A program made the position numbers and the translations under genes. Of a stretch of 14,919 nucleotides of DNA, positions 1 to 7,690 are shown piece after piece (the first letter of the stretch is position 1; each line of letters begins with the position of its first letter). The notes below the pieces were generated by a model. The model did not search any database. It was not told where the DNA came from and saw nothing but the letters and a program-made list of their open reading frames with translations. The DNA is taken from contig NZ_DAFZ01000027.1 in NCBI RefSeq assembly GCF_002498065.1, forward strand, positions 1 to 14,919, given 5' to 3'. This DNA comes from Methanoculleus sp. UBA208 (GTDB lineage Archaea > Halobacteriota > Methanomicrobia > Methanomicrobiales > Methanoculleaceae).

Positions 1-56
1 CCCCTCGAAATCCGTGCACGGGTGTGCCACAAGTGCTTCATCTGCCACTCAAGAAC

Positions 57-88
57 AACAAAACGTAAAAACAATTTCTCAAGAGAAA
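57..88 (-). terminator. Probable terminator of the lysC-purM operon
   Basis: Just past the purM stop, a 6-bp inverted repeat (TTTCTC at 75-80, GAGAAA at 83-88, 2-nt gap) is followed on the minus strand by T-rich DNA (TTGTTTTTACGTTTTGTTG). T-tracts are the usual archaeal termination signal. Positions 1-56 contain no gene I can recognise on either strand. Confidence 0.5.
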
Positions 89-103
89 GGGATTTGAGAA
101 TCC

Positions 104-1099
104 TCACCGGATCTCCACGCCTCTCAACCGCACCCCCGGCTCCTCCGTCACCTCGCCGACCACCCGGGCTTCGGGAACGATCGACCGGATCGCGGCCACG
201 CTTTCGGCCGGGGCGACGAAGGCGTAGCCCATGCCCATGTTGAAGGTGCGGTACATCTCCGCGTCACCGATCCCGCCGGTCTCCTGCAGCCAGGAAAAGA
301 TCTCGGGGACCGGGAGGGGGTCGGTGAAGGAGAACCCGTACTCCGAGAGCCTCTTGAAGTTCAGGAGGCCGCCGCCGGTGACGTGGCACATGCCGTGGAC
401 TGTGCAGGCCTCCGTCACACGGAGCACCTCTGAATAGATCCGGGTCGGCGTCAGGAGTTCTTCGCCGACGGTTTTCCCGTTCGGGAGAAGGGTGTCGTAG
501 GAGGCGCAGTCCTCGACGACCTTACGGGCGAGGGTTAAGCCGTTGCTGTGGACGCCGCTCGAGGGAACGCCGACGATCAGATCGCCGGGGACGATCCCCT
601 CGCCGGTGACGACCTTCTCCTTCTCCTGGACCCCGAGACAGGTCCCCGCGAGGTCGAGGCCGTTCACGAGCCCCTTGAGGGTCGCGGTCTCGCCGCCGAC
701 GATGTTCATGTTCGCGAGCCTCGCCCCCTCGTTCAGTCCTTCGCCGATCTGGGCCATCTTCTCAGGCAGGAGCGCGTCGGTCGCGATGTAGTCGACGAAC
801 GCCACGGGTTCGAGGTTCATCACGTAGAGGTCGTTTACGTTCATCGCGATGCAGTCGATCCCGACGGTGTGCCAGTCCTGCAGGGCGTCCGCGACGAGCA
901 TCTTCGTGCCGACGCCGTCGACCGCGAGCGCGAGGACATACGGGCCGAAGTCGATCAGCCCGGCAAAATGCCCGACCTTCCCGAGCATCGAAAAAGCGCC
1001 GGCCCTCCGGTAGGTGAGGCTGTCGATCAGCGCCCGCACCGCCCGGGCTTCGAGGTCGATATCGACCCCGGCTTCGCGGTAGGTATGTTCTTCACTCAT
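104..1099 (-). CDS. purM: Phosphoribosylformylglycinamidine cyclo-ligase (AIR synthetase)
   Basis: PurM catalyses the fifth step of purine synthesis, closing FGAM to aminoimidazole ribonucleotide with ATP, in the cytoplasm. The 331-residue protein has the normal family length and architecture. DGVGTK (61-66) lies in the N-terminal AIRS domain, GGETA (135-139) is in the nucleotide-binding region, and SSGVHSNG (180-187), HVTGGG (239-244) and FNMGMGY (286-292) follow. I chose the ATG at 1099 because GGAG lies 7 nt upstream and the protein then opens MSEEHTYREAG, a typical PurM start. A farther upstream start at 1126 would add nine residues encoded inside lysC. The gene overlaps the end of lysC by 8 bp, so the two are probably co-transcribed and translationally coupled. 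The family assignment is firm. Confidence 0.96.
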   Translation of the reverse strand: MSEEHTYREAGVDIDLEARAVRALIDSLTYRRAGAFSMLGKVGHFAGLIDFGPYVLALAVDGVGTKMLVADALQDWHTVGIDCIAMNVNDLYVMNLEPVAFVDYIATDALLPEKMAQIGEGLNEGARLANMNIVGGETATLKGLVNGLDLAGTCLGVQEKEKVVTGEGIVPGDLIVGVPSSGVHSNGLTLARKVVEDCASYDTLLPNGKTVGEELLTPTRIYSEVLRVTEACTVHGMCHVTGGGLLNFKRLSEYGFSFTDPLPVPEIFSWLQETGGIGDAEMYRTFNMGMGYAFVAPAESVAAIRSIVPEARVVGEVTEEPGVRLRGVEIR

Positions 1100-2492
1100 C
1101 TGAGTTCTCCGAGAGACGGAATTCATCGTGCAGCACCTGCAGGGCCCGTTTGCCGTCCCCGGCCTTCACGACGAAGGAGACGTTCACCTCGCTTGAACCC
1201 TGCGAGATCATCATCATGTTGATGTTGGCCCGGCCGAGTGCGGAGAAGATCCGGCCGCCGGTTCCGGGAGTGCCGGCCATCCCCGCACCCACGACCGCGA
1301 GCGCAACGACGTCCCGATCGTAGGTGACCTCGCGCACGACGCCCTGCTTCACGATCGGGTCGAGGGCGGCTATCGCGGCGTCCAGGTGGGATTCGTCGAT
1401 GATGAGGGAGATGTTTGCCTCGCTCGAGCCCTGCGAGATCATCATGACGTTCACCTCCCGCTCGGCGAGCGCGGAAAAGATCGTCTTCGCGACACCGGGC
1501 CGGCCGATCATCTGCGCGCCGTTGATGTTGACCAGCGCCACCTTCTCGATCAGGGCGATGGCCTTGACCACCCGCAACTCCCGGTGCTCGTCGCGGAGGA
1601 CGAGGGTGCCGGGGACTTCGGGCCTGAACGAGTTTTTGACCCGGATCGGGATATCTTTCTGCATCGCGGGTTCGATCGACCGCGGGTGGAGGACCTTCGC
1701 GCCGAAGTAGGAGAGCTCCATCACCTCGAGGTATGAGATGTCGTCGAGCACCCGGGCATCCTTGATGATCCGGGGATCGGAGGTCATCACTCCGTCGACG
1801 TCGGTCCAGATCCAGATCTCGTCGGCATCGATCCCGGCACCGATGATAGCGGCCGAGTAATCGGAACCGCTCCGGCCGAGGGTGGTGATGACACCCTGCT
1901 CGGTCGCTCCCATGAAGCCCATGATCACCGGGACGGTGTCGGCGAGCAGCGGGGCGACCCGGTGCCGGATGTTCGCCTCGCTCGCCGGGAGAGCACGGGC
2001 GTCCCCGTGATTCACCGTCGTGATTATCCCGGCCTCGGCGCCGTCGAGGGCGACCGAAGAGATGCCGCGCTGGCGGAGGGCGGCGCTCACGATCGGGGCG
2101 GAGAGCCGCTCCCCGAAGGAGACGATATAGTCGCGGGACCGGGGAGTCAGCTCCTTGAGGGTGTATACTGCGGTGAGGATGTTCTGCAGCCGGGTGAGCC
2201 GGTCGTCGATGACCGCCGTCACCTCGTCGACGTAGTCGGGGGCCGTCTCCTCGAGGAGCCGGGTGTGCCGGGTCCGCATCGCGGAGAGGAGCGTCCCGAT
2301 CTGGGGCTGCTCCTTGCTTGCTATGACCTCGTCGGCCACCGCGATGATCTGGTCGGTGACCCCGGAGCATGCCGATACGACCACCGCGACTTCGTCGCCT
2401 GCTGCACGGTTTGATTCTACAATGTCTGCGACCCGCCGGATACAGTCTGCCTCACCGACGGAGGTGCCGCCAAATTTCATTAAAAGCCTCAT
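1092..2492 (-). CDS. lysC: Aspartate kinase with two ACT domains
   Basis: Aspartokinase phosphorylates L-aspartate with ATP, the entry step to lysine, threonine and methionine. The 466-residue protein has an amino-acid-kinase domain with KFGGTS (6-11), TLGRSGSDYSA (204-214) and WTDVDGVMTSDPR (229-241). Two C-terminal ACT regulatory domains (about 318-390 and 396-455) each carry a MISQGSSE-type motif (351-358 and 428-435). The ACT pair suggests allosteric feedback, as in lysine- or threonine-sensitive aspartokinases; the effector cannot be read from sequence. Two starts are plausible. The ATG at 2492 has only a weak upstream GTGAG. The ATG at 2480 (protein MKFGGTSV) has GAGG about 7 nt upstream. 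The gene is divergent from tfrA and overlaps purM downstream. Lysine from this pathway would feed the ablA product elsewhere in the window. Confidence 0.95.
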   Translation of the reverse strand: MRLLMKFGGTSVGEADCIRRVADIVESNRAAGDEVAVVVSACSGVTDQIIAVADEVIASKEQPQIGTLLSAMRTRHTRLLEETAPDYVDEVTAVIDDRLTRLQNILTAVYTLKELTPRSRDYIVSFGERLSAPIVSAALRQRGISSVALDGAEAGIITTVNHGDARALPASEANIRHRVAPLLADTVPVIMGFMGATEQGVITTLGRSGSDYSAAIIGAGIDADEIWIWTDVDGVMTSDPRIIKDARVLDDISYLEVMELSYFGAKVLHPRSIEPAMQKDIPIRVKNSFRPEVPGTLVLRDEHRELRVVKAIALIEKVALVNINGAQMIGRPGVAKTIFSALAEREVNVMMISQGSSEANISLIIDESHLDAAIAALDPIVKQGVVREVTYDRDVVALAVVGAGMAGTPGTGGRIFSALGRANINMMMISQGSSEVNVSFVVKAGDGKRALQVLHDEFRLSENSDE

Positions 2493-2551
2493 TCTGGCTC
2501 ACTCGTCCCTGCAATTACTTTATGGTATTATACAACGCACCGACTAATAAG
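2493..2551. promoter_or_regulatory. Divergent lysC/tfrA promoter region
   Basis: Only 59 bp separate the lysC and tfrA starts. On the plus strand, CTTTATGGTATTATA (2517-2531) gives a TATA-like box 25-35 nt before the tfrA ATG at 2552, which has no clear Shine-Dalgarno, so the tfrA mRNA may be leaderless. On the minus strand, TTGTATAATA (about 2535-2526) is a TATA-like box roughly 35-40 nt before the lysC ATG. The two boxes overlap, so the divergent units may compete for TBP/TFB or share a regulator. This is inferred from sequence pattern only. Confidence 0.45.
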
Positions 2552-4183
2552 ATGCTTGTTGACGAGATTGTGGACGCGCACGTACTGGTTATCGGAAGTG
2601 GCGGCGCCGGGGTACGGGCTGCCGTCGAGGCCTCCCGGTACGGCGGCGTGGTCCTGGTCTCCAAGACCATCGCCGGCAAGGGCGGGTGCACGACGATGGC
2701 GGAGGGCGGTTACAACGCCGTGCTGCGGGAAGAGGACTCAGTCCGGGTCCACCGCGACGATACGCTGAAAGGCGGGGCGTACTTAAATGATCCTGCGCTC
2801 GTGGACGCACTGGTCCGCGAGGCGCCGGAGCGGATGGCGGATCTTGTCCGGTGGGGCGCTGTCTTCGACGTCACGGAGGACCGGCAGGTTGCGCAGCGGC
2901 CGTTCGGCGGGCAGCGGTTCCCCCGGACCTGCTACGCCGGGGACCGGACCGGCCACGAGATGATCATGACCCTCCTCGACCGGCTCGACGCGACCGATAC
3001 GCATCTCTACCAGGAGGTCTCGGTCGTCGACTTCGTCAAGGACGAGAACGGTGCGGTCGCGGGCGCCGTTGCTCTCGACCGGGACGGGGACGTCGTGCTC
3101 TTCCGCTCCGACGCCACGGTGCTCGCGACCGGCGGGGGGACGCAGGCCTACGATATATCCACGAACTCCGCCGCCGGAACCGGGGACGGGTTCGCCATGG
3201 CCTACCGGGCGGGGGCGGAGCTGATCGACATGGAGATGGTCCAGTTCCACCCGACCGGAGCGGTCTACCCCTACGACGCCCGCGGGCGGCTGGTGACGGA
3301 GGCGGTCCGGGGTGAGGGGGGCATCCTCTTAAACGCGCGTCGGGAGCGGTTCATGGAGCGCTACGATCCCGAGCGGATGGAGCTCTCCACCCGGGACGTG
3401 GTTGCGAGAGCGATCGCGACCGAGGTGCTGGAAGGGCGCGGGACGAGCCGCGGCGGGGTCTACCTGGACGTGACCCACCTTCCGGCGGAACGGATCGAGG
3501 CCCGGCTCCCGGTGATGCTCGAGCAGTTCCTCGCCTTCGGTGTGGATATCCGGCGGGAGCCGATGGAGGTCGCTCCCACCGCCCACCATATCATGGGCGG
3601 GGTCCGGATCACACCGGAGTGCCGGACGACTATCCCCGGCCTCTTCGCCTGCGGCGAGGTGACCGGCGGGGTGCATGGCGCAAACCGCCTCGGCGGGAAC
3701 GCCCTTGCCGATACGCAGGTCTTCGGGAAGCGGGCCGGGGAGTTCGCCGGGAAGGCGCCTGCACGAAGCGGCCGGGTGGATCCCGCCGGGGTCGATGAGG
3801 TAACCCGGATGCTCGACGGCTTCTTCGAGGGGGCGATAAGCCCCGCGGACGTCAGGAAGGACCTGAAACTCACGATGTGGAACCAGGCCGGGATCTTCAG
3901 GAGCGCCCCCGACCTCCGGACGGCGCTCGGGCACGTCCGGCGACTGGCGGACAAGCGGCTCTGCGCCGCCTCGACCGCGAACCTTCTCGAGTGCTGCACG
4001 ATCCGGAACATGTGCACCACGGCGTCCCTGATCGTCCGGTGCGCCCTCCTGCGGCCCGAGAACCGGGGGGCTCACGTCCGGCTGGACGCGGAGGTCGTGA
4101 CCGACCCGGCGACATCGCCGTTCTCCCACACCTACGTCTCGCTCGCCCGGGAGGGGATCGAGCGGCGGGAGGTGGCGGCATGA
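2552..4183 (+). CDS. tfrA: CoM/CoB-dependent fumarate reductase, flavoprotein subunit A
   Basis: Together with TfrB this enzyme reduces fumarate to succinate using CoM-SH and CoB-SH, giving the CoM-S-S-CoB heterodisulfide. In methanogens it supplies succinate for the incomplete reductive TCA branch. The 543-residue protein is a SdhA/FrdA-type flavoprotein. It has the FAD dinucleotide motif GSGGAG (15-20), TGHE (133-136), LATGGG (191-196), QFHPTG (231-236), TEAVRGEGG (249-257), the active-site segment APTAHHIMGG (341-350), GANRLGGNAL (376-385) and ENRGAH (503-508). Cys46 sits where quinol-linked FrdA/SdhA have the flavin-linked histidine, consistent with non-covalent FAD. I chose the ATG at 2552 because it immediately precedes the FAD fold; an in-frame ATG at 2522 would add ten residues within the promoter. 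The stop overlaps the tfrB start (ATGA). Confidence 0.93.
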   Translation: MLVDEIVDAHVLVIGSGGAGVRAAVEASRYGGVVLVSKTIAGKGGCTTMAEGGYNAVLREEDSVRVHRDDTLKGGAYLNDPALVDALVREAPERMADLVRWGAVFDVTEDRQVAQRPFGGQRFPRTCYAGDRTGHEMIMTLLDRLDATDTHLYQEVSVVDFVKDENGAVAGAVALDRDGDVVLFRSDATVLATGGGTQAYDISTNSAAGTGDGFAMAYRAGAELIDMEMVQFHPTGAVYPYDARGRLVTEAVRGEGGILLNARRERFMERYDPERMELSTRDVVARAIATEVLEGRGTSRGGVYLDVTHLPAERIEARLPVMLEQFLAFGVDIRREPMEVAPTAHHIMGGVRITPECRTTIPGLFACGEVTGGVHGANRLGGNALADTQVFGKRAGEFAGKAPARSGRVDPAGVDEVTRMLDGFFEGAISPADVRKDLKLTMWNQAGIFRSAPDLRTALGHVRRLADKRLCAASTANLLECCTIRNMCTTASLIVRCALLRPENRGAHVRLDAEVVTDPATSPFSHTYVSLAREGIERREVAA

Positions 4184-5643
4184 AAGAGATCACGATCCGG
4201 GTCTCGCGCTACGACCCGGCCGCGGACGCGGAGCCGCACTTCGAGGAGTACACGGTCCGGGTCAACGAGGGCGCCCGGGTGCTCCATGCCCTCCACGCGG
4301 TCCGCGACGAGCACGACTCGACGCTCGCCTACCGCTACTGCTGCGGGTCCGGGCAGTGCGGAAGCTGCGCCGTCCGGGTGGACGGGAAACCCGTCCTCGC
4401 CTGCATGGAGGAGGCTCGCGACGGTATGACGGTCGAGCCGCTGGACCTCCCGGTTCTAAAAGACCTGATGGTCGACCTGGAGCCGGTGATAGCAAAGATT
4501 GCCCGGATATGCCCGGCACCGGACGCAGCCCTCCCGGCAAGGGAGGAGATCGAAGCGATCAAGCCCCTCCGGGACTGCATCGAGTGCCTCTGCTGCGTAT
4601 CGGCCTGCCCGGCGCTCCAGGTGACGGATTTCGCCGGGCCGACGGTGCTCCGGCAGGAGATGCGCCTCGCCCTCGACCCCCGGGACTCGGGGGATCGGAT
4701 CACCGACGCCATCGAGAAAGGGCTCTTCTACTGCACGACCTGCAAGCGCTGCACGGAAGTCTGCCCGAAAGATATCGACGTCCCGGGCAAGGCGATCGAG
4801 AAACTCCGGGAGCTCGCGAACCGCCGCGGGCTGACCCTCCCCCGCCACCAGGAGGTGGCGCGGCTGGTGCAGGAGACGGGACGGAGCGTGGAGCGGACGC
4901 AGCCGACCTTCCTCGAACAGGTGCCGGAGGTGATCGAGCCCGACGGCCCTGTCCGCGGCGAGGTGGGGTTCTTCGTCGGGTGCATGTTCAACGGCCGGGT
5001 GCCGCAGACGGCGCTCGATGCTATGGAGGTCATGAAGCGCAACGGCATCCGGGTGATCGTCCCCCACGACCAGGTCTGCTGCGGGTCACCGCTGATCCGG
5101 ACGGGGCAGACGTCCTTCGTCGACGACCTGAAGCGAAAGAACATCGAGGCCTTCGCCCGTCGGGGGATCAAGACCGTGATGACGATCTGCGCCGGGTGCG
5201 GGGCGACGCTGAAGAACGATTACGAGACGCCGTTTGAGGTGAAAGACGTCACGGAGATCCTCACCGAGTACGGGATCGAGCCCCCGTCGAAACTCGACGT
5301 CCGGGCGACCTACCACGATCCCTGCCACCTCCTCCGCGGCCAGGGGATCAGCGAGCAGCCGCGGGAACTCCTGCGCCTGGGGGTAAAGGAGTTCGTCGAG
5401 ATGCCCTCGCAGTGCTGCGGCGCCGGCGGCGGCGTCCGGTCGGGGGTGCCGGAGGAGGCGAAAGCCCTCGGCGCAAAGCGCGACGAATGCGTGAAGGCGA
5501 CGGGCGCGGACGTCGTGGTGACGGTCTGCCCGTTCTGCGAGTTCCACATCGCGGACTGCACGGACGTGCCCGTCAAGAACCTGACGACGATCCTGCTCGA
5601 AGGCTACCGGAAGAAGGACGCGGAGCGGCAGGGCTCTGCATAA
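4180..5643 (+). CDS. tfrB: CoM/CoB-dependent fumarate reductase, Fe-S and CCG-domain subunit B
   Basis: TfrB oxidises CoM-SH plus CoB-SH and passes electrons to TfrA. The 487-residue protein reads as SdhB fused to HdrB. A plant-type 2Fe-2S site has C55, C60, C63 and C75. Two 4Fe-4S motifs follow: C133-C136-C139-C143P and C185-C188-C191-C195P. Then come two cysteine-rich CCG domains: C268, C300-C301 and C337-C340; then C382, C412-C413 and C450-C453. In HdrB such CCG domains bind the cluster that handles the thiol/heterodisulfide pair, so this half is inferred to be the CoM/CoB site. The fusion separates TfrB from ordinary quinol-linked FrdB. GGAGGTGG lies about 6 nt before the ATG and the start overlaps the tfrA stop by 4 bp, so the subunits are translationally coupled. 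Confidence 0.94.
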   Translation: MKEITIRVSRYDPAADAEPHFEEYTVRVNEGARVLHALHAVRDEHDSTLAYRYCCGSGQCGSCAVRVDGKPVLACMEEARDGMTVEPLDLPVLKDLMVDLEPVIAKIARICPAPDAALPAREEIEAIKPLRDCIECLCCVSACPALQVTDFAGPTVLRQEMRLALDPRDSGDRITDAIEKGLFYCTTCKRCTEVCPKDIDVPGKAIEKLRELANRRGLTLPRHQEVARLVQETGRSVERTQPTFLEQVPEVIEPDGPVRGEVGFFVGCMFNGRVPQTALDAMEVMKRNGIRVIVPHDQVCCGSPLIRTGQTSFVDDLKRKNIEAFARRGIKTVMTICAGCGATLKNDYETPFEVKDVTEILTEYGIEPPSKLDVRATYHDPCHLLRGQGISEQPRELLRLGVKEFVEMPSQCCGAGGGVRSGVPEEAKALGAKRDECVKATGADVVVTVCPFCEFHIADCTDVPVKNLTTILLEGYRKKDAERQGSA

Positions 5644-5656
5644 ACTCCCCAACAAC

Positions 5657-5662
5657 TTTTTT
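5657..5662 (+). terminator. T-tract terminator after tfrB
   Basis: A run of six T (AACTTTTTTCT) begins 14 nt after the tfrB stop. Intrinsic archaeal termination depends mainly on such T-runs. The next gene, mntA, starts 75 nt further on. Confidence 0.4.
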
Positions 5663-5737
5663 CTACCGGCGTGGGGGCCGGCGTCGCGGAACTATTCATG
5701 CGAGAGAGATGCCAACTCTCGACGAGGGATCCTGGAG

Positions 5738-6131
5738 ATGAGAACGGCGGAGCAGGACGTCTTACATGCATTCGATCGCATGAAGGCCCTCGAGGGGTTC
5801 GAGAAGGTCCGCTTCATCATCCTCTACGGCCCGATCGCCGGGGGGGGCGAGAGCGGGGTCCGACATCGACCTCGCCGTCTACTACGACGGGGGCCGGGAG
5901 GAGGTCGCCCGGTTCCGGTTTGCGGCGCTCTCCGAACTCACCGACGACCGCTACGACATCCGGATCTTCTCCCTTCTGCCGCTCTATATCCGGACGGAGG
6001 TTCTCCGCGGACGGGTCGTCTACTGCCCCGACGAACGATTCCTCTACGACATCGCCTACCGGACAATCAGGGAGTTCGACGATTTCAAGCACCGGCTGTA
6101 CGACTACATCGGGAAGGAGGCGATGGCGTGA
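5738..6131 (+). pseudogene. mntA: MntA-type nucleotidyltransferase antitoxin, frameshifted
   Basis: This is the minimal-nucleotidyltransferase partner of HepT. In characterised MntA-HepT pairs the MNT protein AMPylates a tyrosine next to the HEPN catalytic histidine and neutralises the toxin. The first frame runs from ATG 5738 to LYGPIAGGGESG. The family continuation SDIDLAVYYDGG, starting at 5859, lies in a frame shifted by one base and reads on to the TGA at 6129-6131. The break falls at a G8 run (5840-5847) or the nearby G4 (5855-5858). The motif is also weakened: the canonical Gly-Ser of the NTase motif reads Gly-Pro (residues 30-31). Without repair, translation continues out of frame into the hepT frame. 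The rejoined protein would be about 130 residues, normal for the family. The stop overlaps the hepT GTG start. The shift could be real or a homopolymer sequencing error; the lost serine argues for real decay. Confidence 0.75.
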
Positions 6132-6313
6132 CTGAGGGGATCCGGGACACGGTCATCCGCATCAAACTCCTGGAGATGGCCGAGAGCGTCGATATGGCCA
6201 GAGGACACCTTCCCGATTCGGTCGAATCGTTCGAGAAGCTCGGTATAATAAAGGACGGCATCTACAAGCGTATCGAATACGCCATCGAGAATGTCTTTGA
6301 CATTTGCGCTATC
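6128..6313 (+). pseudogene. hepT: HepT (DUF86 HEPN toxin), 5' part, cut by a TnpB element
   Basis: The GTG at 6128 overlaps the mntA stop (GTGA) and has GGAGG 7 nt upstream. The 62 codons to 6313 encode the N-terminal helices of a HepT/DUF86 HEPN protein, including IYKRIEYAIENVFDICAI. Reading then enters the right end of the TnpB element; in frame it would run through NYPSLKGGASCF to a stop at 6380-6382, giving an 84-residue truncated product. This fragment lacks the Rx4HxY ribonuclease motif, which lies in the downstream part at 7691-7954. Joining 6313 to 7691 restores one frame of 149 codons. The fragment alone should not be toxic. Confidence 0.85.
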
Positions 6314-6490
6314 GTGAACTACCCCTCCCTGAAGGGAGGGGCTTCCTGCTTCATGGACAATACTTGCATCACAGAGATGTGATGTAGCGGTATCATCTCC
6401 ACAGCACGGGAAATCGAAGATTTCCCTGGCTGGGAAATGCTCTGCATTTCCACAGGCTCGCAGGGCTGTTCCATCCCCACGCGGTGAATA
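6314..6490 (-). ncRNA. Predicted TnpB guide RNA (omega/reRNA) of element 1
   Basis: TnpB nucleases use an RNA transcribed across the 3' end of tnpB and the element right end, whose guide is copied from the flanking DNA. In this stretch four hairpins lie in series: 6433-6451 (8-bp stem), 6408-6426 (8-bp stem, arm GGGAAATC), 6367-6384 (7-bp stem) and the terminal 6322-6341 (8-bp stem). The first two share the arm sequence GGAAAT and could swap partners. Three of them fall inside coding sequence, in the poorly conserved TnpB tail. The guide would start at 6313 and read GATAGCGCAAATGTC on the minus strand. The 5' end at about 6490 is a guess. Confidence 0.45.
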
Positions 6491-7557
6491 TTCACCGCAG
6501 CATTGTAGTCTCGATCGGCAACAAACCCGCAATACGAGCATTCATGCACTCTCACCGAGAGATCCTTCTCCACAATGCTTCCGCAGTTTGCGCACATCTG
6601 CGTTGTATTCCGGGGATCGACGCGAATGAAGTTCGTACCAGCGCTCTCAGCCTTATACGAAAGATAAGAGTAGAATCGTTCCCATGATACATCATGGATG
6701 CTCCTGCGGAGTCCACGAGATTTCCCGTTCTCTTTGAGATACTTGATATTCAGGTCCTCTACACAGATCGTCGCATAAGAATCAACGTATCCGCGGGAGA
6801 GTTTGTGCAGAAAATCATTCCTCTGGTGTGTGATATGGGCATATGCTTTCTCCAGTTTCTTCTTTGCTTTCTCCCAATTCTTTGAACTACGACGTTTTCG
6901 GGCAACGCTTTGCTGTAATTTCTTAATTCTGGCCCGTGATCGTTCAAAGAACCGGGGGTTCTCGATTGCCGCACCGTCACTATCGACCGCAAATGTGTTC
7001 AGACCGAGATCGATCCCAACAGATCGCCCTTTACGCTTCGATGCAGGCACTGTCTGCTCTGCCTGGATGATCACGTACCATTCGTCACCAGAACGGGTGA
7101 TCAGAACACCTTTCACCTCTCCCGTGTACGGTCGATGCATGACGAACGGGATTGTTCCGATCTTCGAGAAGATGATTTTACTGTGTTCTTGGTCGATCTT
7201 GAACCCGGACTGGTTGTAGTTGAGTGTGCGGTACCGGGATGCGCTTTTGAACCGGAGTTTGCCGATCTTTCGTCCTCTCTTTTTTGTCTGCGAAAGAGCA
7301 CGGATGTTACTCCAGAGGGTATAGTTCACCATCTGAAGCACTTTGGAGTACACGCCCTTCAGAAACGGATTCTCCTCTTTCAGCGTGACGATCCGCGCCT
7401 GCATGCCTCGCATCGTCGGAGCGAGCCCGGTCTCTCGTGCGGTAGTACACTCTTCGAGGAGGGTGTTGTAGAGCCACCGACAGGTATCGAGTGCAGTATT
7501 CAGCCGCGTCCTGGTAATTGCATCTGGATATGCTCGATACTTGTAGGAAATGAGCAT
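6319..7557 (-). CDS. tnpB: TnpB RNA-guided nuclease, IS605 OrfB family (element 1)
   Basis: TnpB is the RuvC-type RNA-guided DNA endonuclease of IS200/IS605 elements and the ancestor of Cas12. The protein appears intact. In the longest reading (415 residues from a TTG at 7566), the RuvC acidic residues are D186 in GIDLG, E270 in CVEDLN and D353 in RDYNAA. A zinc ribbon uses C325, C328, C343 and C346. A basic region (about 211-240) lies between the first two acidic motifs. I prefer the ATG at 7557 (412 residues, MLISYKYRAYP), which matches the usual TnpB opening. The C-terminus ends QEAPPFREG, a typical ending produced because the stop codon (TAG) lies in the right-end GTAGTTCAC. It is transcribed antisense to hepT and has no clear Shine-Dalgarno. 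Confidence 0.93.
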   Translation of the reverse strand: MLISYKYRAYPDAITRTRLNTALDTCRWLYNTLLEECTTARETGLAPTMRGMQARIVTLKEENPFLKGVYSKVLQMVNYTLWSNIRALSQTKKRGRKIGKLRFKSASRYRTLNYNQSGFKIDQEHSKIIFSKIGTIPFVMHRPYTGEVKGVLITRSGDEWYVIIQAEQTVPASKRKGRSVGIDLGLNTFAVDSDGAAIENPRFFERSRARIKKLQQSVARKRRSSKNWEKAKKKLEKAYAHITHQRNDFLHKLSRGYVDSYATICVEDLNIKYLKENGKSRGLRRSIHDVSWERFYSYLSYKAESAGTNFIRVDPRNTTQMCANCGSIVEKDLSVRVHECSYCGFVADRDYNAAVNIHRVGMEQPCEPVEMQSISQPGKSSISRAVEMIPLHHISVMQVLSMKQEAPPFREG

Positions 7558-7690
7558 GGACAACAAGAGAGTTCATCTGAAATAAGATATACGTGATCCG
7601 TGCGGGGTGAACGTGACGAAGGGCGGCTCCGCTTTCATCCCCACTCTGAACGGTGGGGACTTCCCGCTCCGCCCCCTTCACCCCCACAAG

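Larger units (their letters stand above)
6314..7690 (-). mobile_element. TnpB-only IS200/IS605-type element inserted in hepT
   Basis: This 1377-bp element carries tnpB and no tnpA transposase. Its right end, on the minus strand, is an 8-bp hairpin (arms 6322-6329 and 6334-6341, four-base loop) followed by TAGTTCAC at the junction with hepT. The left end carries an inner hairpin (TCCCCAC 7638-7644, GTGGGGA 7653-7659) inside an outer 6-bp pair (7621-7626 with 7669-7674). The minus-strand flank just outside the left end is TTTAA. There is no target duplication, as expected for the family. I set the ends so that hepT is restored in frame on removal and the left flank is an intact pentanucleotide. 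With no tnpA here, movement would need a TnpA supplied in trans. Confidence 0.8.

Noticed and set aside
1..56. Possible end of an upstream gene at the window edge
   Set aside because: The cysteine-rich reading VCHKCFICHSRT is short, continues through the purM terminator region and has no supporting family match that I recognise.
1123..2370. Long 415-codon minus-strand frame inside lysC
   Set aside because: It shadows the aspartate kinase, is strongly biased to Arg, Pro and Gly, and shows no domain. lysC has all its family motifs in the other frame.
3877..4179. Upstream extension of the tfrB frame
   Set aside because: The residues before ATG 4180 are Arg/Pro/Gly-rich shadow of tfrA. The ATGA overlap and GGAGGTGG fix the start at 4180.
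5671..6135. 154-codon plus-strand open frame overlapping mntA
   Set aside because: It is neither of the two frames that carry MntA motifs, its residues are Arg/Ser/Thr-rich, and it begins in a spacer without a ribosome-binding site. It is a high-GC shadow.
6322..6341. Terminal hairpin of element 1 as a CRISPR repeat or rho-independent terminator
   Set aside because: It occurs once, with no spacer array. Its position exactly at the element end with TAGTTCAC makes it the right-end transposition structure.
6314..7690. Possible inverted repeats and target duplication of a DDE-type insertion sequence
   Set aside because: There are no matching terminal inverted repeats and no duplication. Subterminal hairpins and TnpB identify the IS200/IS605 class.
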